Source: Aquarana catesbeiana (Eukaryota; Chordata; Amphibia; Anura; Ranidae). Taken from it: 64,000 nt of DNA. The position numbers were made by a program, and so were the translations under genes. Below are positions 10,768 to 20,429 of this stretch, piece by piece. Each line of letters opens with the position of its first letter. Within the stretch, counting starts at the first letter, position 1. Under the pieces are notes generated by a model. The model made no database searches and had not been told where the DNA came from. It was given only the letters and a program-made list of their open reading frames with translations. The stretch covers positions 335,352,539 through 335,416,538 of the forward strand of contig NC_133328.1 in NCBI RefSeq assembly GCF_042186555.1, given 5' to 3'.

Positions 10768-11560
10768 GGTCAAAATATGAGATCTGAGGACTTTTTGACA
10801 CCAGATCTCATATTTAAGAGGACCTGTCATGCTTTTTTCTATTACAAGGGATGTTTACATTCCTTGTAATAGTAATAAAAGTGACCCAAATTTAAAAAAA
10901 AAAAAAAAAAAAACAGTGTAAAAATAAATAAAATCAAGTAAAATAAATAAGAAAAAAAAATGTTTTCCCGACTAGCTCACGTGCAGAAGCAAACACATAT
11001 GTGAGTAGCGCCCGCATATGAAAACGGTGGTCAAACCACACATGTGAGGTATCGCCATGATCGGTAGAGCTAGACAAATAATTCTAGCCCTAGACCTCCT
11101 CTGTAACGCAAAACATGCAACCTGTAGAACTTTTTAAACGTCGCCTATGGAGATTTTTGAGGGCAAAAGTTTGACGCCATTCCACGAGCGGGCGCAATTT
11201 TGAAGCATGACATGTGGGGTATCAATTTACTTGGCATAACATTACCTTTCACAATAAAAAAAAATTGGGCTAACTTTACTGTTGTCTTTTTTTTTATTAA
11301 AAAAAGTGATTTTTTTCCAAAAAAAGTGCGCTTGTAAGACCGCTGCGCAAATATGATGTGAAAAAAAGTATTGCAATGACCGAAAATGTTATTCTCTAGG
11401 GTGTTAAAAAAAAAACAATATATAATGTTTGGGGGTTCTAAGTAATTTTCTAGCAAAAAAACTGTTTTAAACATGTAAACACCAAAATCTCAAAACAAGG
11501 CTGGTCTTTAAGTGGTTAACTGTGCTTCTGTCTCGGCCTGATTTCATGGTTTCTGACAGT

Positions 11561-11683
11561 AGGTGAAGGCCATGAATTCAGAAGATGCAGTCAATCCACT
11601 TGTTGGTAATATTTTTTTCAGATTGGATGAACTGGATCATTGCATGGATCAGTTTGCCATGGCGTTAAATGCTCCTGAGTCAC
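11561..11683 (+). pseudogene. Gag N-terminal fragment of the older chromovirus copy
   Basis: A start codon at 11572 opens MNSEDAVNPLVGNIFFRLDE and about 37 gag codons, closely matching the start of the gag at 13034. The frame then runs directly into LTR B at 11684. This is the part of element A left on the 5' side of the second insertion. Confidence 0.75.
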
Positions 11684-12001
11684 TGTCAGGGCCAGGCTCA
11701 GCCCTTCCTTTTCTGAGCTGGCCACTCAGCTGTCGGCTAATTGCCAGCTCCCATCTCTTTCCACAGTTATTCAGCTGTTGTTGATTCTGCTGGTCAGTCC
11801 TGCCTACTTAAAGTCGTCCAGCTCACTTGATCTCTGCCTGCGCCTTTGTCAACATCACAGAGACTTTCTCCTGTGTTCTTGTTGAAGACTTGCTCGGCTG
11901 ACATTCCTTCTGGCTCCTGATCCTGCTTGCTGTACTACTACGTTTATCTCTGGCTCTCTGACATTTGCTTGGCTGTCTACCCGATCCAGTTACTGAACTC
12001 T

Positions 12002-12901
12002 TTTAGTCTTTTTAGTCTTTGATAACGCCCTGGGGGAGGGGCGAAACGCGTCGACGTAACATCCTGCCTACGCCTGCTAACCAGTACCAGTGACATAACT
12101 TCCTGTTTTGGTGGAACGCATGCCGATCAGCGGCGAACCGACCAACTATCTGAATGCCTGCTCTGCATGCCGGTCTTGTGAGTAGCGCATATATGCGCAG
12201 GTGACCTTATGCTATCCTAAGGTTTTATGCTATATATTTTTCCCTTCTTTTTTGGTGGAACGCGAGTTCTATGGTCCCAACCATCTTTAACATCAGCATA
12301 TCGGTAGCCATATATCATCCTGCGGATGAATATGCTGGAAGTCTGCCATCTGTCCCTTCTGTGAAGGAGCTTCTTAAAGCTATGGATATTCCATCATTTG
12401 TAAATTTGGATGCAATTGACTTTTTTGTTTCATTTTTTCACTTGGCGTCTATGATTGTTTAGAGGCTTACTTCATTGTCATTCACCATTTATGAGAGTGC
12501 TTTTATTTTATATAATTTTTGCATTAGTTTAATGACACTATATCACTTCATAGTCGCGCTTGTTCATCACATATATTTGCGATTTGTCCTCTTTCACTTT
12601 GCATATTTTTTCCTTATTAGTGCATTTCATGCACGATTTCACCCAGTGCGCGGTTAATTGTGTATGGTATACATTATCAATATTTTTTACACATTTCTCA
12701 CATTCACTATTATTTGTATAGATTATTTATGATTTGGTTTTGGTACAATTAATTAATTATTTTTAGTAAATTGCTAGCGCAGGTTTATTTGTTATATATC
12801 ATCAAAGTGTAAGCACTTTTATCCTGCAGCTGCAAGAGGATTTTAAAGATCATTACATTACATGAATTCATTTGCGAGCGCTGTTTTATATATATTTTTT
12901 G
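12002..12901 (+). mobile_element. Short hammerhead-led insert (PLE-derived?), 15-bp TSD
   Basis: The flanking direct repeat CAGTTACTGAACTCT lies at 11987-12001 and 12902-12916. The 900-bp insert starts about 16 nt before a hammerhead-like motif and ends in AGCGC followed by a T/A-rich tail. It holds no endonuclease or RT frame. Size and layout resemble the part of the PLE at 1486-3526 that lies downstream of its hammerhead. Confidence 0.7.
12018..12056 (+). ncRNA. Decayed hammerhead-like motif at the 5' end of the insert
   Basis: TTGATAA stands for the core. A strong helix II follows (GCCC/GGGC around TGGGGGAG), then an intact GAAA (12043-12046) and CGCGTC. The changed first and sixth core bases make cleavage unlikely. 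Confidence 0.5.
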
Positions 12902-13033
12902 CAGTTACTGAACTCTGGCTTGTTTTGACTACGGTAACTCTGTTTACCTTATTATTATTATTATTAAACAAGTGTAATTTAACTATACTTCTGTCTAGGT
13001 CTAATTCATGGTTCCTGATAATAGGCGAAGGCC

Positions 13034-14127
13034 ATGAATTCAGAAGATACAGTCAATCCACTTGTTGGTAATATTTTTTCCAGATTGAATGAGCAAGATC
13101 ACCGTGTGGATCAGTTTGCCATAGCATTACAAATGCTCCTGAGTCGCACGGCTCACCAGGAAACTCCCACTGTGGCTGCTCCAGTACAACCTGAGTTGCA
13201 GGTCATCCCTGCTGCTGCGCCAGTCTCTGTGCAGGCACCCGCCTCGAGTATTACCTCTATAAGAGATATGTCTGGTTCCGCTCCGCTTCCCCAGCAATTT
13301 GGGGGTGATCCAGTTCACTGCAGAGGGTTTCTTAACCAGGTTGAGATTTACTTTGAGATGCTGCCCCAAGCATTCCCCACGGACAGCAACAAAGTAGGTA
13401 TCATTATATCTTTTCTTTCTGAGAGAGCCTTGGCCTGGGCAAAAGAGAGACGCAAAAACCTGTTGTCTTGAGTTACCCTGACTCTGTGGCCTCCTTTAAA
13501 AGGGTATTTGACGTTCCCACACTCTCTGCTTCTGCTGCCAAGTGCCTCATATCAATCAAGCGGAGTACGAGAAGTGTTGCCGACTACGCCATTGAATTCC
13601 GTACTCTGGCAGCAGAGGTTGCTTGGAACAATGAGGCCCTCGTGGCTGCTTTTTCTCATGGTCTCTCGGATTCCATCAAGGATGATATATCAGCCCGAGA
13701 TATACCCACGTTGATCACTTTTGCCATCTGCATTGACTCCAGACTCAGAGAAAGACTCTCTTTTAAGGAGCGCTTGTGGAAGCCTCCTGTACGTTTGCTG
13801 CTGAGCTTTGTAGTCCCACCTGTGCCTCCCTCACCTCCCATGCCTCCGGCTACCCAGTCGGTCAGTGAAGATGAACCCATGTACTTGGGCTTCATGCATC
13901 TCTCTGTGGATGAGAGAGCCTTTAGGAGGAGGGAGAGATTGTGCCTTTATTGTGGCCAGGCAGGTCACTTTTTGAAGTCTTGTCCTACCCGTCCGGGGAA
14001 CACCCGAACCTTGAGGTCCTGTCATGGACAGACCTTAGGTGGCGTTATTTCATCCTCAATTATCCAGAAGGATAAGCCCCTGGTTTCGGTCACTCTTTCT
14101 TGGGCTGAGTCGTCCATCGAGATATAG
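13034..14127 (+). pseudogene. Chromovirus gag with zinc knuckle, one frameshift
   Basis: The first frame (13034-13471) starts 13 bp after LTR B. It contains PLPQQFGGDPVHCRGFLNQV, the signature of the Retrotrans_gag capsid region of sushi-type vertebrate elements. A frameshift near 13468 moves the reading to the second frame (to 14127). That frame has the SVADYAIEFRTLAAEVAWN segment and, at 13942-13983, the nucleocapsid knuckle CLYCGQAGHFLKSC (C-x2-C-x4-H-x4-C). Gag would form the intracellular particle and package RNA. The related domesticated genes PEG10/RTL come from the same group, but nothing here suggests domestication because the frame is broken. Confidence 0.85.
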
Positions 14128-14815
14128 GTTCTAATCAACTCTGGGGCTGCAGGCCTGTTCATTGATGCTGCCTTTGTATCACAGCACTCGATTCCGCTGC
14201 AGCTGAGTGACACTCCACTTGCCATTGAGGCTCTTGATGGGAGACCTCTACAGCCTGCCCATGTGACTCATGAGATGGTTCCATTGTCCATGGCCGTAGG
14301 GGCTCTTCACCATGAGATAATCCAATTCCAAGTTATTTCCTCACCTAGGTTTTCACTGGTTATTGGTTATCCTTGGTTACAGAGGCACAACCCCTCTTTT
14401 GATTGGCTCCGTGCTGAGGTTCTTTCCTGGTCACCACAATGCAATGAGACATGCTTCTAGAAGGTAGCCAAGGTCTTGTGCACCTCTTCGCTCTCCTCCC
14501 TGTCGGAGGAGTACCGCGATTTTAGCGATGTCTTTGACAAAGATCAAGCCGGTAGTTTGCCTCCACACTGGCCGTATGATTGCAAAACTGACCTTCAACC
14601 TGGTGTTGGAGGATAAGGCCATGGAGGAGTATGTTGCAGATGCACTTTCTCGAGGTTTCATCTGCAAATCCTCATTTCCTGCTGGTGCTAGTTTCTTCTT
14701 TGTAAAGAAGAGGAATGGTGAACTGAGACCTTGTATTGATTAAAGGGGTCTCAATCGTTTCACAATTAAGAATGCCTATCTAATTCCGTTGATTAAGGAA
14801 TTATTTGACCTTATT
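14128..14815 (+). pseudogene. Chromovirus protease and N-terminal RT remnant
   Basis: A stop precedes the aspartic protease. The active-site triad reads N-S-G at 14137-14145 instead of D-S-G, so the protease would be inactive. The frame continues through VIGYPWLQRHNPSFDW to a stop at about 14460. The RT start follows in another frame (14528-14743) with FFVKKRNGELRPCID, where a TAA replaces the next tyrosine codon. RT homology ends abruptly near 14815 and is joined directly to the integrase C-terminus. The RT palm, RNase H and integrase core are therefore deleted. Confidence 0.8.
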
Positions 14816-15086
14816 AAAACCTTTGGTCTGCAACCGCTTTACCACCTTGGTGCCACGTCCTCACCCTGTACAGGTTGATAACCATGAGGAGTGTGAAGTA
14901 CAGTCCATTGTTGACTCCCGTAGGTTCCGTGGGCGCATACAGTACCTGGTGCATTGGAAAGGGTATGGTCCGGAGGAGCGCTCTTGGGTCTCATCCTCGG
15001 ACATACATGCCCCTGTCCTCCTCCGTGATTTCCATAGACATTTTCCCCTCAAGCCTGGTGGTCCTCTGAGGGGGAGGGGTCGTTGA
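14805..15086 (+). pseudogene. Integrase C-terminal chromodomain of the chromovirus
   Basis: The frame holds EVQSIVDSRRFRGRIQYLVH followed by WKGYGPEERSWVSSSDI, the chromodomain (three aromatic positions Y, W and W/Y) found at the integrase C-terminus of chromoviruses. In active relatives it is thought to target integration to modified chromatin. The frame stops 11 bp before the 3' LTR, after a GGGGGAGGGG-type purine tract that fits a polypurine primer site. Confidence 0.85.
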
Positions 15087-15097
15087 GGAGGGGGTAC

Positions 15098-15505
15098 TGT
15101 CAGGGCTGGGCTTAGCCCTTCCTTCTTTCAGTTGGCCGCTCAGCTGTCGGCTAATTTTCAGCTCCTATCTCTCCACAGTTACTCAGATGTTGATGATATT
15201 CTGCTCATCAGTCCTGCCTACTTAAGCCATCCAGTCCAGAGGAGCTCTGCCTTTGCCTTGGTCAACATCATAGAAACTATCGCCTGAGATCCTGTTCAAA
15301 ACTTGCTTTGCTGACATCCCTTCTGGCTCCAGATCCTGCTTGCTGTTCCACTACATTGATCCCTGACTTCTGGCTTGGCTGACTATCCATTCCGGTTACT
15401 GAACTTTAGCTATGTTTTGACTACGTTTGTTCTTTTTACTTTTATTATTAAACAAGTGTGATTTAACTGTACTTCTGTCTCGGCCTGATTTCATGGTTTC
15501 TGACA
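15098..15505 (+). repeat. 3' LTR of the chromovirus complex
   Basis: This 408-bp LTR runs TGTCAGGGCTGGG to TTTCTGACA and is preceded by a G-rich polypurine tract at about 15071-15094. It is the reference copy for the two interrupted LTRs. The AGATA TSD follows at 15506-15510. Confidence 0.9.
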
Positions 15506-15872
15506 AGATATGATTCATGTGTGGTGGGAAGGTCCTAAAATTAGGAGTTTCTTGAACAGAATTTTTGCTATTTTCCGAAAGGTCTCCAGTATTCCAGTAC
15601 AGAAATCTCTGCATATCACCCTTCCCAACTTCCCCGTCAAATCTGCCTCCAAGAGTATGCAATGCCTTATCTGCTTCATTCTCTTGGAAGCCAAACTCAG
15701 TTTGGCCAAATCTTGGAAAAAGCCAACTGTCTGTGTTCTGCCAGCAAAAAGGAAAATATCATGGATCATGGCACAAGAAAAGGTAGCAGGCATACTTTTG
15801 GACTGCACTGAAAAGTTCAATTCCATCTGGGAACCTTGGGCAAGCTTCACAAAGGTTTTGTTACACACTTGA

Positions 15873-16174
15873 CCTCATACTCTCTATAAACTCTACCTCT
15901 CCTATGAATGCACTCCTCTAGTAGGACCCTCCTCTCTACACTTCTCTTATACCCTGACTCCTTTCTCTTCTGCTTCTCTTTCCCCCCTCTTGATCGGAGT
16001 TCGGCCCTTACCCGCTCAGCACTCACTAATATTGGTGTAAGATTGATGACCAGAAGCCGGTAATCCATCTCCAACGATAGCTTCTTAAAGTTGGAGATGC
16101 ATTGCCCTCTACTGATGTACAGATGATTTGTGCCTTTTTCCTTTTCTTCTTGATCCATGAATACTGATCAAGAG
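15873..16174 (+). other. L1 #1 3' UTR, first part
   Basis: Non-coding pyrimidine-rich sequence follows the L1 ORF2 stop and is interrupted by the hAT foldback at 16175. The last eight bases, ATCAAGAG, are the TSD. Confidence 0.6.
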
Positions 16175-17390
16175 TAGGGATGAACCGAACACCCCCCTGT
16201 TCGGTTCGCACCAGAACGTGCGAACAGGAAAAGAGTTCGTTCGAACACGCGAACACCGTTAAAGTCTATGGGACACGAACACGAATAATCAAAAGTGCTA
16301 ATTTTAAAGGCTAATATGCAAGTTATTGTCATAAAAAGTGTTTGGGGATCCGGGTCCTGCCCCAGGGGACATGGATCAATGCAAAAAAAAGTTTTAAAAA
16401 CGGCCGTTTTTTCAGGAGCAGTGATTTTAATAATGCTTAAAGTCAAACAATAAAAGTGTAATATCCCTTTAAATTTCGTACCTGGGGGGTGTCTATAGTA
16501 TGCCTGTAAAGGGGCGCATGTTTCCTGTGTTTAGAACAGTCTGACAGCAAAATGACATTTTGAAGGAAAAAACTAATTTAAAACTACCCGCGGCTATTGC
16601 ATTGCCGACAATACACATAGAAGTTCATTGATAAAAACGGCATGGGAATTCCCCAAAGGGGAACCCCGAACCAAAATTAAAAAAAAAAAATGACGTGGGA
16701 GTCCCCCTAAATTCCATACCAGGCCCTTCAGGTCTGATATAGATATTAAGGGGAACCCCGGCCAAAATTAAAAAAAAAAAAAATGACGTGGGGTTCCCCC
16801 TAAATTCCATATCAGACCCTTCAGGTCTGGTATGGATTTTAAGGGGAACCCCGCGCCAAAAAAAAAAAAAAAACGGCGTGGGGTCCCCCCAAAAATCCAT
16901 ACCAGACCCTTATCCGAGCACGCAACCTGGCAGGCCGCAGGAAAAGAGGGGGGGACGAGAGTGCGGCCCCCCCTCCCTCCTGAACCGTACCAGGCCACAT
17001 GCCCTCAACATTGGGAGGGTGCTTTGGGGTAGCCCCCCAAAACACCTTGTCCCCATGTTGATGAGGACAAGGGCCTCATCCCCACAACCCTGGCCGGTGG
17101 TTGTGGGGGTCTGCGGGCGGGGGGCTTATCGGAATCTGGAAGCCCCCTTTAACAAGGTGACCCCCAGATCCCGGCCCCCCCCCGTGTGAAATGGTAAGGG
17201 GGGTACATAAGTACCCCTACCATTTCACGAAAAAAGTGTCAAAAATGTTAAAAATGACAAGAGACAGTTTTTGACAATTCCTTTATTTAAATGCTTCTTC
17301 TTTCTTCTATCTTCCTTCATCTTCTGGTTCTTCTGGCTCTTCTGGTTCTTCCTCCGGCGTTCTCGTCCAGCATCTCCTCCGTGGCGTCTT

Positions 17391-17522
17391 CTATCTTCTT
17401 CTCCTCGGGCCGCTCCGCACCCATGGCATGGGGGGGAGGCTCCCGCTCTTCTCTTCTTCTTTTCTTCTCTTCTTCTCTTCTTCATTTTCTTCTCCGGGCT
17501 GCTCCGCAATCCATGCTGGCAT
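17391..17522 (-). CDS. Mirror ORF in the left foldback arm, shorter
   Basis: The frame starts MPAWIAEQPGEENEEEKKRR on the minus strand and runs 43 codons. An indel in the GAAGAA tract shifts it to end in PRRRR. The AATAAA of this arm lies at 17282-17287 (minus). It may be a chance frame, as for its partner. Confidence 0.2.
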   Translation of the reverse strand: MPAWIAEQPGEENEEEKKRRKEEEKSGSLPPMPWVRSGPRRRR

Positions 17523-17786
17523 GGAGGGAGGCTCCCGCTGTGTGACGGCGCTCCTCGTCTGACAGTTCTTAAATAACGGGGGGGGCGGGGCCACCCGGTG
17601 ACCCCACCCCCCTCTGACGCACGGGACATGACGGGACTTCCCTGTGGCATTCCCCGTGACGTCACAGGGAAGTCCCGTCAAGTCACCGTGCGTCAGAGGG
17701 GGGCAGGGTCACCGGGTGGCCCCGCCCCCCCGTTATTTAAGAACTGTCAGACGAGGAGCGCCGTCACACAGCGGGAGCCTCCCTCC
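17523..17786. promoter_or_regulatory. Putative divergent promoter pair at the palindrome centre
   Basis: On the right there is a GC box (CCCCGCCCCC, 17720-17730), then TTATTTAA (17733-17740). On the left the mirror image holds GGGGGCGGGG (17581-17590) and TTAAATAA (17569-17576). Each TATA-like motif lies about 47 bp from an ATG pointing outward. This is promoter-like by composition only. Confidence 0.4.
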
Positions 17787-18017
17787 ATGCCAGCATGGAT
17801 TGCGGAGCGGCCCGGAGAAGAAAATGAAGAAGAGAAGAAGAGAAGAAGAGAAGAAGAGAAGAAAAGAAGAAGAGAAGAGCGGGAGCCTCCCCCCAATGCC
17901 ATGGGTGCGGAGCGGCCCGAGGAGAAGAAGATAGAAGACGCCGCGGAGGAGATGCTGGACGAGAACGCCGGAGGAAGAACCAGAAGAGCCAGAAGAACCA
18001 GAAGAACCAGAAGATGA
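17787..18017 (+). CDS. Short Glu/Lys/Arg-rich ORF in the right foldback arm
   Basis: This 76-codon frame starts at MPAWIAERPGEENEEEKKRR, continues with long E/K/R runs from a GAAGAA microsatellite, and ends in repeated RR pairs. It lies 47 bp after a TATA-like motif and 30 bp before AATAAA (18047-18052), so promoter, ORF and poly(A) signal are in sensible order. There is no known domain. The mirror arm carries a length-variant frame, which argues against strong constraint. It is equally likely to be a chance frame in a purine-rich repeat. Confidence 0.25.
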   Translation: MPAWIAERPGEENEEEKKRRREEEKKRRREEREPPPNAMGAERPEEKKIEDAAEEMLDENAGGRTRRARRTRRTRR

Positions 18018-19195
18018 AGGAAGATAGAAGAAAGAAGAAGCATTTAAATAAAGGAATTGTCAAAAACTGTCTCTTGTCATTTTTAACATTTTTGACACTT
18101 TTTTCGTGAAATGGTAGGGGTACTTATGTACCCCCCTTACCATTTCACACAGGGGGGGGCCGGGATCTGGGGGTCCCCTTGTTAAAGGGGGCTTCCAGAT
18201 TCTGATAAGCCCCCCGCCCGCAGACCCCCACAACCACCGGCCAGGGTTGTGGGGATGAGGCCCTTGTCCTCATCAACATGGGGACAAGGTGTTTTGGGGG
18301 GCTACCCCAAAGCACCCTCCCAATGTTGAGGGCATGTGGCCTGGTACGGTTCAGGAGGGGGGGGGCCGCACTCTCGTCCCCCCCTCTTTTCCTGCGGCCT
18401 GCCAGGTTGCGTGCTCGGATAAGGGTCTGGTATGGATTTTTGGGGGGACCCCACGCCGTTTTTTTTTTTTTTTTTGGCGCGGGGTTCCCCTTAAAATCCA
18501 TACCAGACCTGAAGGGTCTGGTATGGAATTTAGGGGGAACCCCACGTCATTTTTTTTTTTTTTATTTTGGCCGGGGTTCCCCTTAATATCCATATCAGAC
18601 CTGAAGGGCCTGGTATGGAATTTAGGGGGACTCCCACGTCATTTTTTTTTTTTTAATTTTGGTTCGGGGTTCCCCTTTGGGGAATTCCCATGCCGTTTTT
18701 ATCAATGAACTTCTATGTGTATTGTCGGCAATGCAATAGCCGCGGGTAGTTTTAAATGAGTTTTTTCCTTCAAAATGTCATTTTGCTGTCAGACTATTCT
18801 AAACACAGGAAACATGCGCCCCTTTACAGGCATACTATAGACACCCCCCAGGTACGAAATTTAAAGGGATATTACACTTTTATTGATTGACTTTAAGCAT
18901 TATTAAAATCACTGCTCCTGAAAAAACGGCCGTTTTTAAAACTTTTTTTTGCATTGATCCATGTCCCCTGGGGCAGGACCCAGGTCCCCAAACACTTTTT
19001 ATGACAATAACTTGCATATTAGCCTTTAAAATTAGCACTTTTGATTTCTCCCATAGACTTTTAAAGGGTGTTCCGCGGCATTCGAATTTGCCGCGAACAC
19101 CCCAAATTGTTCGCTGTTCGGCGAACTTGCGAACAGCCAATGTTCGAGTCGAACATGAGTTCGACTCGAACTCGAAGCTCATCCCTAATCAAGAG

Positions 19196-19525
19196 TGAGT
19201 TCTGTCTCTGGAGGCCTAGATGCCTGGTTGGAGTTAGCCTGACCACAGTTAGATCCCATTAGTGGTGGCAGGCATGGCTCCCCAGGTCTCCCGATCCTCA
19301 CATTACCTTACAGTTATGGGTTCAGACTAACATTATACACCTTGATCAATGCTTAGAAGTTGTCACGCACATTTTGTTTCTTTGTATTGTATACTAAGTG
19401 CAACATTGTTCTTCTTACTCCTACTTCAATATTTGGCCATGTTGGCCATGAATCGAACATTTATCTTTTACCTGTTTTGGTACCCCATTTTGTAAAATCA
19501 ATAAAAATATTGAAAGATAAAAAGA
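19196..19525 (+). other. L1 #1 3' UTR, second part, with poly(A) signal
   Basis: The L1 3' sequence resumes after the foldback TSD and ends around AATCAATAAAAATATTG (about 19496) followed by A-rich sequence. Confidence 0.6.
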
Positions 19526-19689
19526 GAAAAGCAAATAATCTTTCGGAGGTTTGCTATTTTAAAGGCTGCAAATCCGACAATAATTCATGTGTTTGGATTT
19601 GAGAGGTTTCCTTTATAACTTGTGGGAGCAGAGGCTCAAAATTAATTTGGTAAAGGTGAAATCAGAGAAAGGGGAGGGTGACTCCTAAA

Positions 19690-20425
19690 CTTGCTTACAT
19701 ATGTTAAAATTGTGCCAAAAAATTACAATGTTCAAAACCTGCCATGCCTCTTACTAAATACTCAGACTGTCTACTTTCCAAAAAGGGGTCGTATGGGGGT
19801 ATTTTTGCTGTCCTGGCATTTTAAGTACCTTCATACTAATATTTATAGGTAAAGTTGATCCAGGGAATATCCAATTGCCTCTTGGGGATCAGGAAGGACT
19901 CCTTTCCACTGGTGCAGCAAATTGGATCATGCTTTTCTGGGGTTTTTTGCCTTCTGGATCAACTGCAGGTATAGGATTGTGTATATAGGATTGTATATTT
20001 TTTTTCTCTTTTTTTGGTTGAACTAGATGGACTTGTGTCTTTTTTCAACCAGACTAACTATGTAACTATGTAAGTATATCACGATTGATCAATTTTCAAG
20101 TATATATACCATACTTTGTAAACGCTATAACTTTCACAAACTTATACACTTGTTGGGATTTTCTTTACCAAAGACATGTAGCAGAACACATTTTGGCCTA
20201 CATTTAAGAAGAAATTTGTACTTTGTTGGATATGTCAAAAAAAAAAAAACATTGGTGATCAAATATCACCAAAAGAAAGCTCTATTTGTGTGAAAACGAT
20301 AATATACAATTAATTTGGGTACAGTGTTGCTTGACTGCGCAATTGCCAGTATAGGTAGCACAGTGCTGAATACAAAAAATTGACTCGTCAAATAGGGGAT
20401 AAAACCTTCCGGAGCTCAAGTTATT
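19690..20425 (+). repeat. piggyBac 3'-arm copy ending at TTAA, with a CR1 tail inside
   Basis: It aligns with 56160-56718: the GTCTACTTTCCAAAA block near 19775, CTTTACCAAAGACATGTAGC near 20168, ATCACCAAAAGAAAGCTCTA near 20265, and ATAAAACCTTCCGGAGCT at 20398. A TTAA follows at 20426-20429. It is interrupted at about 19843-20075 by a LINE tail. Confidence 0.7.
19843..20075 (+). mobile_element. 5'-truncated CR1-type LINE 3' end
   Basis: GTTGATCCAGGGAATATCC, then CTCTTGGGGATCAGGAAGGA, GGGTTTTTTGCCTTC, a TTGAACTAGATGGACTTGTG block and a terminal tandem AACTATGTAACTATGTAA. This is the common short CR1/L2-type tail. Related sequence occurs at 48330-48430 in the large CR1. Confidence 0.6.
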
Positions 20426-20429
20426 TTAA

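Larger units (their letters stand above)
10058..11515 (+). mobile_element. piggyBac-type MITE inserted in LTR A at TTAA
   Basis: TTAA flanks it at 10054-10057 and 11516-11519. The left end CCACTTGCTGACCGCC matches the left end of the piggyBac relic at 51986, and the right end AAGTGG is the inverted terminus. The 3' part (10780-11515) aligns with 54440-55165 of that relic, including CTCCTCTGTAA and ATATATAATGTTTGGG. The left junction is duplicated: LTR plus MITE start at about 9988-10100 recurs at 10200-10309. A further insertion with a hammerhead-like motif sits near 10316-10767. Confidence 0.8.
9689..11558 (+). repeat. LTR A (5' LTR), interrupted by a piggyBac MITE
   Basis: The LTR begins TGTCAGGACTGGG, and its left part (9689-10057) and right part (11516-11558, ending TTTCTGACA) align along the 3' LTR. 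The interruption occurs at TTAA. A promoter-proximal TACTTAAG-like motif near 9812 is shared by all three LTRs. Confidence 0.85.
11684..13020 (+). repeat. LTR B, interrupted by a hammerhead-led insert
   Basis: The LTR begins TGTCAGGGCCAGG. Its parts 11684-12001 and 12902-13020 align with the other LTRs. It is more diverged than LTR A and the 3' LTR and ends in TGATA rather than TGACA. The following 13 bp lead directly to the gag ATG. Confidence 0.8.
9689..15505 (+). mobile_element. Chromodomain Ty3/gypsy (sushi/Tf1-like) LTR retrotransposon complex
   Basis: The complex is flanked by AGATA at 9684-9688 and 15506-15510, a 5-bp TSD inside L1. Its parts are LTR A (9689-11558, interrupted), 123 bp of leader and gag, LTR B (11684-13020, interrupted), gag-protease-RT remnants, a chromodomain and the 3' LTR (15098-15505). 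Three LTRs imply that one copy landed in the gag of a relative and that LTR-LTR recombination then removed the distal part. The ATG of gag lies only 13 bp after the LTR and I see no obvious tRNA primer site. The Tf1/sushi group is known for self-priming, but that is inference here. Confidence 0.85.
8940..15872 (+). pseudogene. L1 ORF2 C-terminal region, split by an LTR element
   Basis: The frame at 9004-9228 and its neighbours match the post-RT part of L1 ORF2 (PPMVSKEKNETPPILSPLLS, PLMHLFRNPAFPPGMEIK). A later block near 9430-9690 has the AWEADLS segment and ends in a zinc-knuckle start CFRVCNLRGDM. The LTR element interrupts exactly there. The frame resumes at 15511 with IHVWWEGPKIRSF, which supplies the expected His and the tryptophan pair, although the last Cys is replaced by Gly. 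The stop lies at 15870-15872. Several stops and frameshifts occur before 9690. The exact continuation across 5.8 kb supports the nested insertion. Confidence 0.75.
16175..19187. mobile_element. 3.0-kb palindromic hAT foldback element, 8-bp TSD
   Basis: ATCAAGAG flanks the element at 16167-16174 and 19188-19195, and the ends are TAGGGATGA and its complement, as expected for hAT. The two arms of about 1.47 kb (16175-17640 and 17669-19187) are reverse complements with small differences. The centre is near 17654. The outermost 100 bp differ between arms and are rich in GTTCG/CGAAC motifs, possible transposase sites. No transposase is encoded. The left end resembles that of the decayed hAT at 26061, so that family may have mobilised it. 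Confidence 0.9.
6395..19525 (+). mobile_element. L1-type LINE copy #1, rearranged and carrying two nested insertions
   Basis: In order on the plus strand it has ORF1 (6576-7620), a pyrimidine-rich ORF1-ORF2 spacer, a short inverted piece of the ORF2 start (about 8650-8769), the ORF2 C-terminal part (about 8940-9683 and 15511-15872), and a 3' region ending near an AATAAAAAT signal at about 19500. The ORF2 middle, including the RT catalytic core, is missing. Removing the LTR complex (9689-15505 plus 5-bp TSD) and the hAT foldback (16175-19187 plus 8-bp TSD) leaves about 4.3 kb. The A-rich flanks at both ends are similar and may be an old TSD, but I could not align them exactly. The 5' boundary is approximate. 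Confidence 0.75.

Noticed and set aside
17225..18063. Eight overlapping long frames on both strands
   Set aside because: The region is the palindrome centre with a GAAGAA tract, so most frames are mirror images. Only the two ATG frames placed after TATA-like motifs were kept, at low confidence.
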